Part shown: positions 35,296 to 42,678 of the stretch, in pieces | How positions within the stretch are numbered: the stretch's first letter is position 1 | Layout: each line of letters opens with the position of its first letter | Assembly (NCBI GenBank): GCA_046328715.1 | Contig: JAXLWB010000007.1 | Location: 62,001 to 126,000, forward strand | Length of the DNA: 64,000 nucleotides | Origin: JAXLWB01 sp046328715 | Lineage (GTDB): Bacteria > Chloroflexota > Anaerolineae > Caldilineales > Caldilineaceae | Direction of reading: 5' to 3' | The notes under the pieces: generated by a model | Seen by the model: the letters and a program-made list of their open reading frames with translations, nothing else | Database searches by the model: none | Told to the model about the DNA's origin: nothing | Translations under genes and position numbers: made by a program

Positions 35296-36263
35296 GATGC
35301 AAGAACTTTGCTCGCCAGACCTTTCACATTGCGCGTAAAGCGCCGAAACAAGGGATCTTGTTCAAAGAGTCGGCGCAATCCGTCATCTAATGAAGTGTGC
35401 GGAGTATACCTGATCAGTTGACGACCCTTTTTGATATCGGCGACCAGGCGAGCCGAACCACCAGAGGCATCGTGGTTGTAAAGCACATTGGCCTTGACAC
35501 CGGCAATGGAACCAATCTTCGCCAGCAAGCCATTAATCGAGATCTCCTGGCCGCTGCCTACATTGATGATCTGCCCATTGACATTTGCCGCAGTTCCGAC
35601 ACTTACCAAGGCATCCACCACATCGTCGATGTAGACAAAATCGCGCGTTTGTTCTCCATTGCCATTGACCAAGATCGAGCCTTTGCCCAAAACTGCATGA
35701 ACAAATTGGGGAATCACCGGCGCATGCGTCGGGGGCAACGGTTGACCTGGACCGTAGGCGTTAAAAATACGCAGGGCTACACTTTCAAAACCGCTGATTC
35801 GTCCAATCGTAAAAATATATTGCTCGGCTGCCAACTTGCTGACCGCATAGGGAACAGCTGGGCGCGGCTCCACCGATTCGGCCACGGGCTGGATCGGTTG
35901 ATCGCCGTAAACGGTGGCGCTGCTGGCAAAGATCAGTCGCTTGATCCCGACATCGCGGCAAGCTTCTAACAGTGTCACCGTACCGCCGACATTTACGTCG
36001 TTATATTCACGAGGATACAGGATCGATGCTGGGACACTGACGCGCGCCGCCAAATGATAGACGAGATCCACCCCATGCAACAGCGACCAAAGTTTCGGAA
36101 TGTCACGCACGTCACCACGGTTAAAGTTTACTTGGGGATTGAGTGCTGCGGGATCGCCACTACTGAGATCGTCCAACACACGAACTGCATGACCCATTTT
36201 TTGCAGTCGGTTGGCTAAGTGACTGCCGATAAAGCCGGCTCCGCCGGTAACAAGTATACGCAT
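35292..36263 (-). CDS. NAD-dependent sugar-nucleotide epimerase, GalE-like
   Basis: The 323-residue protein is an extended short-chain dehydrogenase. It starts MRILVTGGAGFIGSH with the Rossmann GxxGxxG at residues 8-14, and has SSATVYG and the catalytic YAVSK. The frame is open 29 codons further, but the ATG at 36263 gives the canonical family start. Relatives interconvert UDP-glucose and UDP-galactose or related sugars. It is translationally coupled to mltG and follows the MBL-fold gene, so it belongs to the long minus-strand run. Confidence 0.88.
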   Translation of the reverse strand: MRILVTGGAGFIGSHLANRLQKMGHAVRVLDDLSSGDPAALNPQVNFNRGDVRDIPKLWSLLHGVDLVYHLAARVSVPASILYPREYNDVNVGGTVTLLEACRDVGIKRLIFASSATVYGDQPIQPVAESVEPRPAVPYAVSKLAAEQYIFTIGRISGFESVALRIFNAYGPGQPLPPTHAPVIPQFVHAVLGKGSILVNGNGEQTRDFVYIDDVVDALVSVGTAANVNGQIINVGSGQEISINGLLAKIGSIAGVKANVLYNHDASGGSARLVADIKKGRQLIRYTPHTSLDDGLRRLFEQDPLFRRFTRNVKGLASKVLAS

Positions 36264-36291
36264 AAGTTTATATGGGATAACCAGGCAGACA

Positions 36292-36347
36292 ATTGTCACT
36301 CGCCTGCGTATGTAATATGGGTGTAGAACTTTTGGGTGAGTGACAAT
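36292..36347. repeat. Inverted repeat between MBL and epimerase genes
   Basis: ATTGTCACTC at 36292-36301 pairs perfectly with GAGTGACAAT at 36338-36347. A second, smaller pair (GATAGG with CCTATC) lies closer to the MBL stop codon. Confidence 0.6.
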
Positions 36348-36377
36348 CACCGATAGGTTGAATCGGCTCCTATCAAG

Positions 36378-37385
36378 TTAACGTTTACGATCTTCGGGAT
36401 CTGTAGATTCTTTGCCAGATGACGGCTTTCGGGGTGGTTTGGAATCTGCCGAATGATCATCAAAATCGGCAAAGATATCACCTAATTGGGAGAGAATATC
36501 GGCACTGTGATCTTCCACTGTATCAATAGGTGGTGCAGGCGGAATCGGGTCATTCAGCGTAAAAAAGGCATTGTAGGCACGACAGGCTTGAATCAGATTC
36601 GTTGCCGAATGATGCCCATGTGTCCAAAAAGTAATCGAAGGCTCATCGTTAAAAAGCTCGGTTACGCTTTGCTCGACGGTCCGACCCGCTGCCTCTAGCT
36701 GTGCTACCTTGCCGGTCAGCCAGCGGAAGTACTCAAGCTTTTCACTGATTTCGACTTGGGCAGCACGTCGTACATTGCCACTCGCAGGAAAAAGCTTTTC
36801 AGGGCGCAGCGACATCAGTGTGTGTAGCGAACCAATTGTGGTCAGTAAATCGAATTCTTCGGTGCAACTTCGCTCATGTCCGCCGATGAAGGCATCGCCA
36901 CAAAAGAGCCAGCGGTGTTGCGGCTCGAAAAGGCTAATGTGATCGCGACTGTGGCCGGGCGTATCCAGCACACGGAAGCGATGATGCAGTGTGTGTAGCT
37001 CGTTGCCAACCGCATCCAAGGAGGTAACGTTCTGCACAGCCTCTGGCACACCCCACGTAAAACGCTGATAGAAACGCAATTTGAGCAACATTGGCTGTTC
37101 GATCAAGCGGATGGTGCGGGGAGAGGCATAGATGATTGCCTTGGGGTAGTGCACAGCCAATGTAGCCAAGCCACCAATGTTATCTTCATGGCCGTGTGTC
37201 ACCACGATTTGATCAATATGAACTTGTTTTAAGATGCGCAGCAACTCCGGTGCAGCACAGCGAGGTCCACTGTCAATTAGCAGGCCATCCACCCAATAGG
37301 CGGTTGTCCAATAGAGTGGCTTGCCCAAGAAGGAGCGTGCCATACGAATGGAAGTAATTGAGCCGTGCTGTTCGACCTGGATCAT
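36378..37385 (-). CDS. Metallo-beta-lactamase-fold hydrolase
   Basis: The 335-residue protein has the MBL fold with metal ligands in THGHEDN (HxHxD kept; the following His of the usual HxHxDH is Asn), a later His in DTPGHSRDH and Asp in FCGDAF. The Asn suggests a changed second metal site. The last 50 residues are charged and disordered. Relatives include glyoxalase II-like, quorum-quenching and RNase-type enzymes; nothing here picks one. It starts 14 bases after the thioesterase gene. Confidence 0.82.
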   Translation of the reverse strand: MIQVEQHGSITSIRMARSFLGKPLYWTTAYWVDGLLIDSGPRCAAPELLRILKQVHIDQIVVTHGHEDNIGGLATLAVHYPKAIIYASPRTIRLIEQPMLLKLRFYQRFTWGVPEAVQNVTSLDAVGNELHTLHHRFRVLDTPGHSRDHISLFEPQHRWLFCGDAFIGGHERSCTEEFDLLTTIGSLHTLMSLRPEKLFPASGNVRRAAQVEISEKLEYFRWLTGKVAQLEAAGRTVEQSVTELFNDEPSITFWTHGHHSATNLIQACRAYNAFFTLNDPIPPAPPIDTVEDHSADILSQLGDIFADFDDHSADSKPPRKPSSGKESTDPEDRKR

Positions 37386-37399
37386 AAAGTTTATAAAGT

Positions 37400-37828
37400 T
37401 TAACTCAATGATGCATTCGTGGAAACTTGCATTTGTTGTAACTTTTCTACAACATAGGCAGGAATCTTTGCCATACGATTTTGTAAATCGACACAGATAT
37501 GTTCTGTGCTGCCGGTGGCCAAGAGCGTTTGGGCCTCCGGATGATAGACTTCGTATCTGAATTTTACTTGACGACTGCGGATACTTTCAACTGTGGCCAC
37601 GATTTGTACGTTATCACCAAAACGAGCCGCCGCTCGATATTCTACTTCGAGTTTGGTCACTGCAAAATGATTGCCGCCGGCCGCTACCTCTCGGTAGGGA
37701 GTGCCAGCCGCCTCCATCAGCGCCACGCGCGCAGCCTCAAACCAAATTACATAGTTACTATGATGAACAACACCCATTGCATCGGTTTCGGCAAAACGAA
37801 CGGGAAGCGTGATTGAAGAAGTAGTCAT
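37400..37828 (-). CDS. 4HBT-family acyl-CoA thioesterase (YbgC/FadM-like)
   Basis: This 142-residue hotdog-fold protein has the YbgC-type active-site segment FAETDAMGVVHHSNYVIWFE (Asp of ETDAMG is the catalytic acid). It hydrolyses acyl-CoA thioesters in the cytoplasm. It follows the E3 gene after an inverted repeat and precedes the MBL gene by 14 bases. In this context it may act on acyl-CoA made by the 2-oxoacid dehydrogenase encoded upstream, which is inferred from position only. Confidence 0.88.
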   Translation of the reverse strand: MTTSSITLPVRFAETDAMGVVHHSNYVIWFEAARVALMEAAGTPYREVAAGGNHFAVTKLEVEYRAAARFGDNVQIVATVESIRSRQVKFRYEVYHPEAQTLLATGSTEHICVDLQNRMAKIPAYVVEKLQQMQVSTNASLS

Positions 37829-37839
37829 GAGTGCAAGGG

Positions 37840-37889
37840 GCAGGTTGCAAGATGCAAGGTTATCACCCGTTATGCATCTTGCAACCTGC
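37840..37889. repeat. Perfect 17-bp inverted repeat touching the lpdA stop codon
   Basis: GCAGGTTGCAAGATGCA at 37840-37856 pairs perfectly with 37873-37889 around 16 bases. The outer base of the right arm is the last base of the E3 stop codon, and the left arm ends 12 bases before the thioesterase start. Confidence 0.8.
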
Positions 37890-39322
37890 TACATATGAAT
37901 CGGATGGCCTTCGACGGCATGGGCAGCTTCCATCAGTACTTCGCTGAGTGATGGATGGGCATGAACGTTGCGGGCGATTTCGGTTGGAGTGATCTCCATG
38001 AACTGGGCCAAGGTTAGTTCGGGCAGCAGTTCTGTGACTTCGGGGCCAACCAGATGGGCACCGAGAATCTCCCCATACTTGGCGTCGCTGATAATTTTGA
38101 CAAAGCCAACTTTTTCATTCAACGCCTGCGCCTTGCCGTTGGGTAGGAAGGGGAATTTGCCAACCTTGATGTTAAATCCCTTCTCCTTAGCCTGTTTTTC
38201 GGTGTAGCCGAAACTGGCAACCTGAGGACGACAATAGGTACAGCGTGGCAGCATGATGTAGCGCTCCGCCGGGATGGGCATTGTTTCAACACCGGCAATG
38301 GTTTCTGCTGCTACAATACCCATAGCACTGCCGACGTGCGCCAACATCAATTTCCCTGTGCAATCTCCAATGGCGTAGATGTTGGCGACGTTGGTGCGCA
38401 TGTTCGCATCGATCTCAATAAAGCCACGTTGGTCAAGCTTGATTCCGGCCTTATCGAGTCCAACATTTTCCGTATTGGGACGAACGCCGATCGCCATCAA
38501 AACCTTATCGGCGTTGATTGTGCTGCTGCTGTTGGATTTGACGTTGGTGACGGTCACCTTGACGCCGCCTGCTTCCACTTCTACCTTGTCGGTGCGTGTA
38601 CTGGTCAGAACATTGATGCCCGACTTCTTAAAGGACTTCTCAACCTCAGCGGCGGTTTCGGCATCTTCCAACGGCAGTACCTGGTCGAGCATTTCAATCA
38701 AGGTGACTTCGACGCCATAAGCATTGTGGACATAGGCAAATTCACTGCCAATTGCCCCCGAGCCGACGACGATCAGCTTTTTGGGCAGTTGATCGAGCAC
38801 CAGAGCGTCTCGATATTGGATGACATTTTTGCCATCGATTTCAACCCCAGGCAAACTGCGCGCCCGTGCCCCGGTAGCAACAATAAAGTTGGCAGCGGTG
38901 ACTTTCTTTTCCTCGGCCTTGGGCATAAAGTCAGATTTGCCGATCTGCAGGGTGTGCGGATCGACAAAGGTGGCATGGCCTTCGATCACGTCGATTTTGT
39001 TCTTCTTCATCAAAAAGCCGACGCCCTTGGTTTGGCGCCCTACAATGTCACGACTGCGCTTGACGGCTGCACCAAAATCGACTTTCAAGTTATCAAAGCT
39101 CACGCCATAGTCGGCGGCGTTGTGTAACATCTCAACCACTTCGGCATTGTGAATCAGCGCTTTGGTGGGAATACAGCCCCAATTGAGACAGACGCCACCT
39201 AAATTTTCTCGCTCGACGATCGCTGTCTTTAAGCCAAGCTGTGCTGCCCGAATTGCAGCGACATATCCGCCCGGCCCGGCACCGATCACAATCACATCGT
39301 AGTTATAATTATGCGTGGCCAT
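37889..39322 (-). CDS. lpdA: Dihydrolipoyl dehydrogenase (E3)
   Basis: The 477-residue flavoprotein has an FAD-binding GAGPGGY at residues 15-21, the redox disulfide Cys45/Cys50 in GGVCLNWGCIP, an NAD-binding GSGAIGSEFA, the second FAD motif IYAIGDCTG, and the C-terminal catalytic HAHPSLSE. It reoxidises dihydrolipoamide of the E2 subunit encoded just upstream. E1 genes are not in the window. Confidence 0.95.
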   Translation of the reverse strand: MATHNYNYDVIVIGAGPGGYVAAIRAAQLGLKTAIVERENLGGVCLNWGCIPTKALIHNAEVVEMLHNAADYGVSFDNLKVDFGAAVKRSRDIVGRQTKGVGFLMKKNKIDVIEGHATFVDPHTLQIGKSDFMPKAEEKKVTAANFIVATGARARSLPGVEIDGKNVIQYRDALVLDQLPKKLIVVGSGAIGSEFAYVHNAYGVEVTLIEMLDQVLPLEDAETAAEVEKSFKKSGINVLTSTRTDKVEVEAGGVKVTVTNVKSNSSSTINADKVLMAIGVRPNTENVGLDKAGIKLDQRGFIEIDANMRTNVANIYAIGDCTGKLMLAHVGSAMGIVAAETIAGVETMPIPAERYIMLPRCTYCRPQVASFGYTEKQAKEKGFNIKVGKFPFLPNGKAQALNEKVGFVKIISDAKYGEILGAHLVGPEVTELLPELTLAQFMEITPTEIARNVHAHPSLSEVLMEAAHAVEGHPIHM

Positions 39323-39344
39323 CAGTTCTCCCCTAGTGAAATTT

Positions 39345-39434
39345 CGGATTTTGGATTTTGGATTGCGGATTGTAATTGTTCAGTTCGACTGTGTACATTT
39401 ACAATCCGCAATCTGCAATCTGCATTCCGCAATC
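39345..39434. repeat. Inverted repeat of GATTGCGGATTG words between E2 and E3 genes
   Basis: The left arm (39345-39375) carries three copies of a GGATT-type word ending GATTGCGGATTGTAA. The right arm (39399-39434) carries TTACAATCCGCAATC followed by two more reiterated copies. Fifteen bases pair perfectly and the rest is degenerate. It fills most of the 120-bp gap. Confidence 0.75.
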
Positions 39435-39442
39435 ATTTATCT

Positions 39443-40693
39443 CTATTCATCTTTCCAATTTTCCAACGTCTCTTTGACCCGAGTCAAAAAGCGATCTGCA
39501 CTGGCACCATCCAAGATGCGGTGGTCAAAACTGAGACTCAGATAGCACATCGGTCGAATCACGATGGCATCGTCGGCGCTGGGCAGTAGTGAACCGTTGC
39601 CATTGCGTACCACAGGCCTCTTCACAATCGCACCGATGCCTAAGATAGCTGCCTGGGGCTGATTGATGATCGGCGTGCCGACCAAACTGCCACCCACGCC
39701 GTGATTGGTCACGGTAAACGTGCCGCCGCTGAGATCGTCCGGCGTCAGTTTGCCGCTGCGTGCCCGTTGGGCAAGCTCGTTGACGCTGCGCGCCAATCCA
39801 GCCAAACTCTTCTCATCGGCATCACGAATTACCGGCACGATAAGGCCACTCTCGCCATTTTGCTCAAGCGCGACTGCCACCCCGATATGAAAGCGTTGAT
39901 TAACAAAGATTCCCTGTTCGCTGTAACGTCCATTGGCAAAGGGTACCGTGCGCAAACCTTGGATTGCTGCAGCGACGAAATAAGGGGTAAAGGTGAGGTT
40001 GATTCCCTTGGCCGCCAACCCTTGACGATTCGCTTCACGGTGAAGCACAACTGCTGTCATGTCTACTTCGAAAATGGTAGTGACATGTGGACTGGTCTGT
40101 TTGCTCTGTACCATGTGCTGGGCGATCGCCCGGCGTAGGGTCGTAAGCGGATGGAAGAATTCTGTGCCTTGTGTCTCAACCGGGGTGGGAGCCATTTGCT
40201 CGGTTGTCTGTTGGGTTTCAACAAAGGTCAACACATCTTTCTTCGTGATGCGTCCGCCCATGCCGCTCCCAGACAGTTGGTTCAGGTCAAGATTGTATTC
40301 CTTCGCCAGTTTTCCAACGACGGGACTGATGAACGCGCGTCCCGCAGGACGTTCTCGGTCTTCCAGTTGGGCTGCTGCGACCTTTTGCGACGGCAATGAA
40401 GATGGGAAGATGGGAAGATGGGAAGAAGCGGTGTTGGTCTCTTTGACCGCCTCAGCTTGCATTCCGATTCTGCCCAAAACGGAGCCAATCTGTACCGTCT
40501 CCCCTTCGGGCACGGCAATGTCGAGTAAAATTCCGTCGGCCGGCGCAGGAATTTCTGTGTCAATCTTATCGGTAGAGATTTCGAGCAGCGGCTCTAGTTT
40601 GGCAACCAGGTCGCCTGGTGCTTTGAGCCAACGCGTCACTGTACCTTCAACAACGCTTTCGCCGAGCTTGGGCATCTGAACCAAAGTTGCCAT
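39443..40693 (-). CDS. 2-oxoacid dehydrogenase E2 (dihydrolipoamide acyltransferase)
   Basis: The 416-residue protein has one lipoyl domain (lipoyl Lys43 in EISTDKIDTE), a peripheral-subunit-binding domain (about residues 122-158; ISPVVGKLAKEYNLDL...GGRITKKDV in outline), and a catalytic domain ending with FDHRILDGA, where His and Asp are the active residues. It transfers acyl groups to CoA in a pyruvate, branched-chain or 2-oxoglutarate complex; the type is open without E1. The linker (about 90-100) is encoded by an 8-bp tandem repeat. It starts two bases after the lspA stop. Confidence 0.92.
   Translation of the reverse strand: MATLVQMPKLGESVVEGTVTRWLKAPGDLVAKLEPLLEISTDKIDTEIPAPADGILLDIAVPEGETVQIGSVLGRIGMQAEAVKETNTASSHLPIFPSSLPSQKVAAAQLEDRERPAGRAFISPVVGKLAKEYNLDLNQLSGSGMGGRITKKDVLTFVETQQTTEQMAPTPVETQGTEFFHPLTTLRRAIAQHMVQSKQTSPHVTTIFEVDMTAVVLHREANRQGLAAKGINLTFTPYFVAAAIQGLRTVPFANGRYSEQGIFVNQRFHIGVAVALEQNGESGLIVPVIRDADEKSLAGLARSVNELAQRARSGKLTPDDLSGGTFTVTNHGVGGSLVGTPIINQPQAAILGIGAIVKRPVVRNGNGSLLPSADDAIVIRPMCYLSLSFDHRILDGASADRFLTRVKETLENWKDE
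40398..40427. repeat. 8-bp tandem repeat within the E2 linker
   Basis: Three and a half copies of GAAGATGG encode the linker HLPIFPSSL on the minus strand. The unit is like the reiterated words in the intergenic inverted repeats, though no complementary arm is present. Confidence 0.75.
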
Positions 40694-40695
40694 GG

Positions 40696-41199
40696 TTACG
40701 ATTCCTCACCGTGAGGTCGACGCAGACTGAACAAGAATAACAAGCCCACACCACTCATGATCGCCATATCGGCTACGTTGAAGATCCCAGTGCGCAGCCC
40801 GCCAATGCCCACATTCATGAAGTCAATCACATGACCGTTGTTGAGCAGGCGGCTCAGTAGATTGCTGAACCCACCGCTAATGACCAGTACTAGTGCCAAC
40901 AACGTCGGCATTGGCCAACTGCCAACATGGCGAATGAGGAAGGTAATGGCGGCAAGCAAGATCAGGCTGACAATTACGACAAAGATCCAAAAACGGAGAT
41001 CCTCGGACATGGCTGCTCCGAAGCTTAGGAATGCACCGGGATTCTCTGCATACTCCAAGCGGAACAGATTTCCCCAAAAGGAGATTGGCGGCATGGTCGA
41101 CAATTGTCGACTGGCAACTACCTTAGTTGCCTGGTCGCAGCCGATACAGGCAAAAAGTGCAAATAGAAGGGCAAAGATACGTCCGCTTTTGTTGGTCAT
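40696..41199 (-). CDS. lspA: Signal peptidase II family protein with an altered active site
   Basis: The 167-residue four-helix membrane protein keeps family motifs: CDQATK (Asp22), ENPGAFLSF (Asn53), VIDFMNV and NVADMAI (Asp144). LspA cleaves prolipoprotein signal peptides with two Asp. The first lies in an NxxDR motif, which here reads NLLSR, so Ser116 replaces the catalytic Asp. The ATG at 41199 gives the normal N-terminus; the frame opens 14 codons earlier inside a repeat. Either activity is lost or altered, or a second lspA exists elsewhere. Lipoproteins in the window imply a working enzyme somewhere. Confidence 0.85.
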   Translation of the reverse strand: MTNKSGRIFALLFALFACIGCDQATKVVASRQLSTMPPISFWGNLFRLEYAENPGAFLSFGAAMSEDLRFWIFVVIVSLILLAAITFLIRHVGSWPMPTLLALVLVISGGFSNLLSRLLNNGHVIDFMNVGIGGLRTGIFNVADMAIMSGVGLLFLFSLRRPHGEES

Positions 41200-41217
41200 A
41201 GGTTCATCATTTGAATG

Positions 41218-41272
41218 CAAGAGGCAAGTTGCAGGCTGCAAAGTTACGACAAAAACTGCAACGTGCCTCTTG
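41218..41272. repeat. 17-bp inverted repeat between asparaginase and lspA genes
   Basis: CAAGAGGCAAGTTGCAG (41218-41234) pairs at 16 of 17 positions with 41256-41272. It shares the GCAAGTTGCA-type word with the repeats at 615-671 and 37840-37889. Confidence 0.75.
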
Positions 41273-41287
41273 TCCCCTGCTCTATCT

Positions 41288-42277
41288 TTATAACATGATC
41301 CGATCTACCAGTTCTGGCTCGTTCATGTTTGAACGCATAAAAAGATACTTCTTGGCTGCCACTGTTGTAAAGCCAGCGTGCTCACCATTGGGCGACAAGG
41401 CGACAATATTCATATATTGCCCTGGCAGTGCACCCAAGGCCATCAGATCGCGTAAGGTTTCGCAGCCTGCGTCGCGCAGCGACATTCCCATCTTCATATA
41501 GAGTACCAGGCTGCGTGCCGTGCTGGCTCGGATTGCCAGTTCGCCCATGCCTGTGCAGGCGGCTGCCCCATAACGATTGTCGCAATAATTTCCGGCTCCA
41601 ATAATCGGGCTATCCCCCACTCGCCCAGGATATTTCCAGGCCAAACCGCTGGTGCTGACGGCGGAGGCGATGTCGCCATAGCGATCGAGTGCAAGATAAT
41701 TCACCGTGCCTAGCGTGTCATCCTTGGTGCCACTTTCAACCACAGCAGGGCTTGAACTTCGCTCGTAAACGCTCTCATCGAGGTTGAGCGGGCGGGTGAG
41801 TTGCTGGGCAATTTTGCGTAGATCAGAATGCTTGCCTGGCTGTAACCCATGTTCTTCGTAGCGTTGGCGCCAGCGACGGAGTGCTTCCTCGGTGCGCATA
41901 TTGGCGGGGGTGTGACCCATCTCCGCAGCAAAGCGTGCTGCGCCACCGCCCACAAGCAATGCGTGCGGCGTTTCTGTCATTACTTGGCGTGCCAGGGTGA
42001 TTGGTTTGCCATAGCCATTCAATGCCGCTACCGCTCCTGCACGCAGTGTCTTCCCATCCATAATGCTGGCGTCTAACTCAACTTCGCCCAGGACATTGGG
42101 CAAGCCACTGTAGCCTACACTATGTTCATCTGGATCATCTTCGGTGATCCGGCAAGCCAATTCTACGGCGTCGAGCGCTCGCCCACCCATGCGGAGCAGT
42201 TCGATCGCCGCTAGAATTCCTTCACGGCCATTCTCGCTAGCGACAAGAATTGGTGTTACAGCAGGTACATTACTCAC
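41288..42277 (-). CDS. Glycosylasparaginase / isoaspartyl peptidase-type Ntn hydrolase
   Basis: About 329 residues of the family 2 asparaginase fold. The autocleavage site is in DTLGTVNYLALD, where Thr (about residue 188) becomes the N-terminal nucleophile. GRVGDSPIIGAGNYCD and ACTGMGE follow, matching glycosylasparaginases, which hydrolyse GlcNAc-Asn or beta-aspartyl bonds. There is no signal peptide. I use the GTG at 42277 because GGGGAG lies seven bases upstream; a TTG at 42292 is the alternative. It overlaps the Nfu-N gene by eight bases, suggesting coupling. Confidence 0.85.
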   Translation of the reverse strand: MSNVPAVTPILVASENGREGILAAIELLRMGGRALDAVELACRITEDDPDEHSVGYSGLPNVLGEVELDASIMDGKTLRAGAVAALNGYGKPITLARQVMTETPHALLVGGGAARFAAEMGHTPANMRTEEALRRWRQRYEEHGLQPGKHSDLRKIAQQLTRPLNLDESVYERSSSPAVVESGTKDDTLGTVNYLALDRYGDIASAVSTSGLAWKYPGRVGDSPIIGAGNYCDNRYGAAACTGMGELAIRASTARSLVLYMKMGMSLRDAGCETLRDLMALGALPGQYMNIVALSPNGEHAGFTTVAAKKYLFMRSNMNEPELVDRIML

Positions 42278-42533
42278 AAAAATGCTCCCCAATAATCTGA
42301 ATGATCTGATTTTGAATCGCGTCCCATGGGACGTGAGGCAATTTATTCACTGTAATAAAGTCGCGGGCCATCAAAACGTTATAAACAGCGCCCAGGGCAA
42401 ACAGTCGCGCCGCCACCGGATACTCTACTGCTGCCTCGCTGCTCGAAACGTTGATCGGTTCCGTAAACTGTACTTGAGGCAAAACAAATTTGAGCGCATT
42501 CGGGTTGGGCGTCTGTTGCACCTGAATTGACAT
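42270..42533 (-). CDS. Nfu N-terminal-domain protein
   Basis: The 87-residue product begins SIQVQQTPNPNALKFVLP, the clear signature of the Nfu_N (HIRIP-type) domain, with a following sequence of FALGAVYNVLMARDFITVNK. The C-terminal Fe-S-binding CxxC domain of full Nfu proteins is missing. Stand-alone Nfu_N proteins occur and may act as scaffolds or protein-binding modules. I use the ATG at 42533, as the 12 extra codons upstream do not fit the family. Confidence 0.85.
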   Translation of the reverse strand: MSIQVQQTPNPNALKFVLPQVQFTEPINVSSSEAAVEYPVAARLFALGAVYNVLMARDFITVNKLPHVPWDAIQNQIIQIIGEHFCE

Positions 42534-42578
42534 GGCGTACAGTATATCACGGCTAGGTGAGTTGGGCATAAGTAAAAT

Positions 42579-42666
42579 AGTGAATCAGTAGACAGTGAGA
42601 CAGTGCATTTGTCGGTAGGCACCGACACTGTCTACTATCTACTGACTACTGCCCTACTGATTCACT
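42579..42666. repeat. Inverted repeat of CAGTGA/GACAG words
   Basis: AGTGAATCAGTAG at 42579-42591 pairs perfectly with 42654-42666. A central hairpin TGTCGGT/ACCGACA (42610-42627) is flanked by reiterated CAGTAGACAGTGAGACAG-type words. It fills the gap between the GT39-like stop and the Nfu-N start. Confidence 0.8.
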
Positions 42667-42678
42667 GTCTTCCCACTT

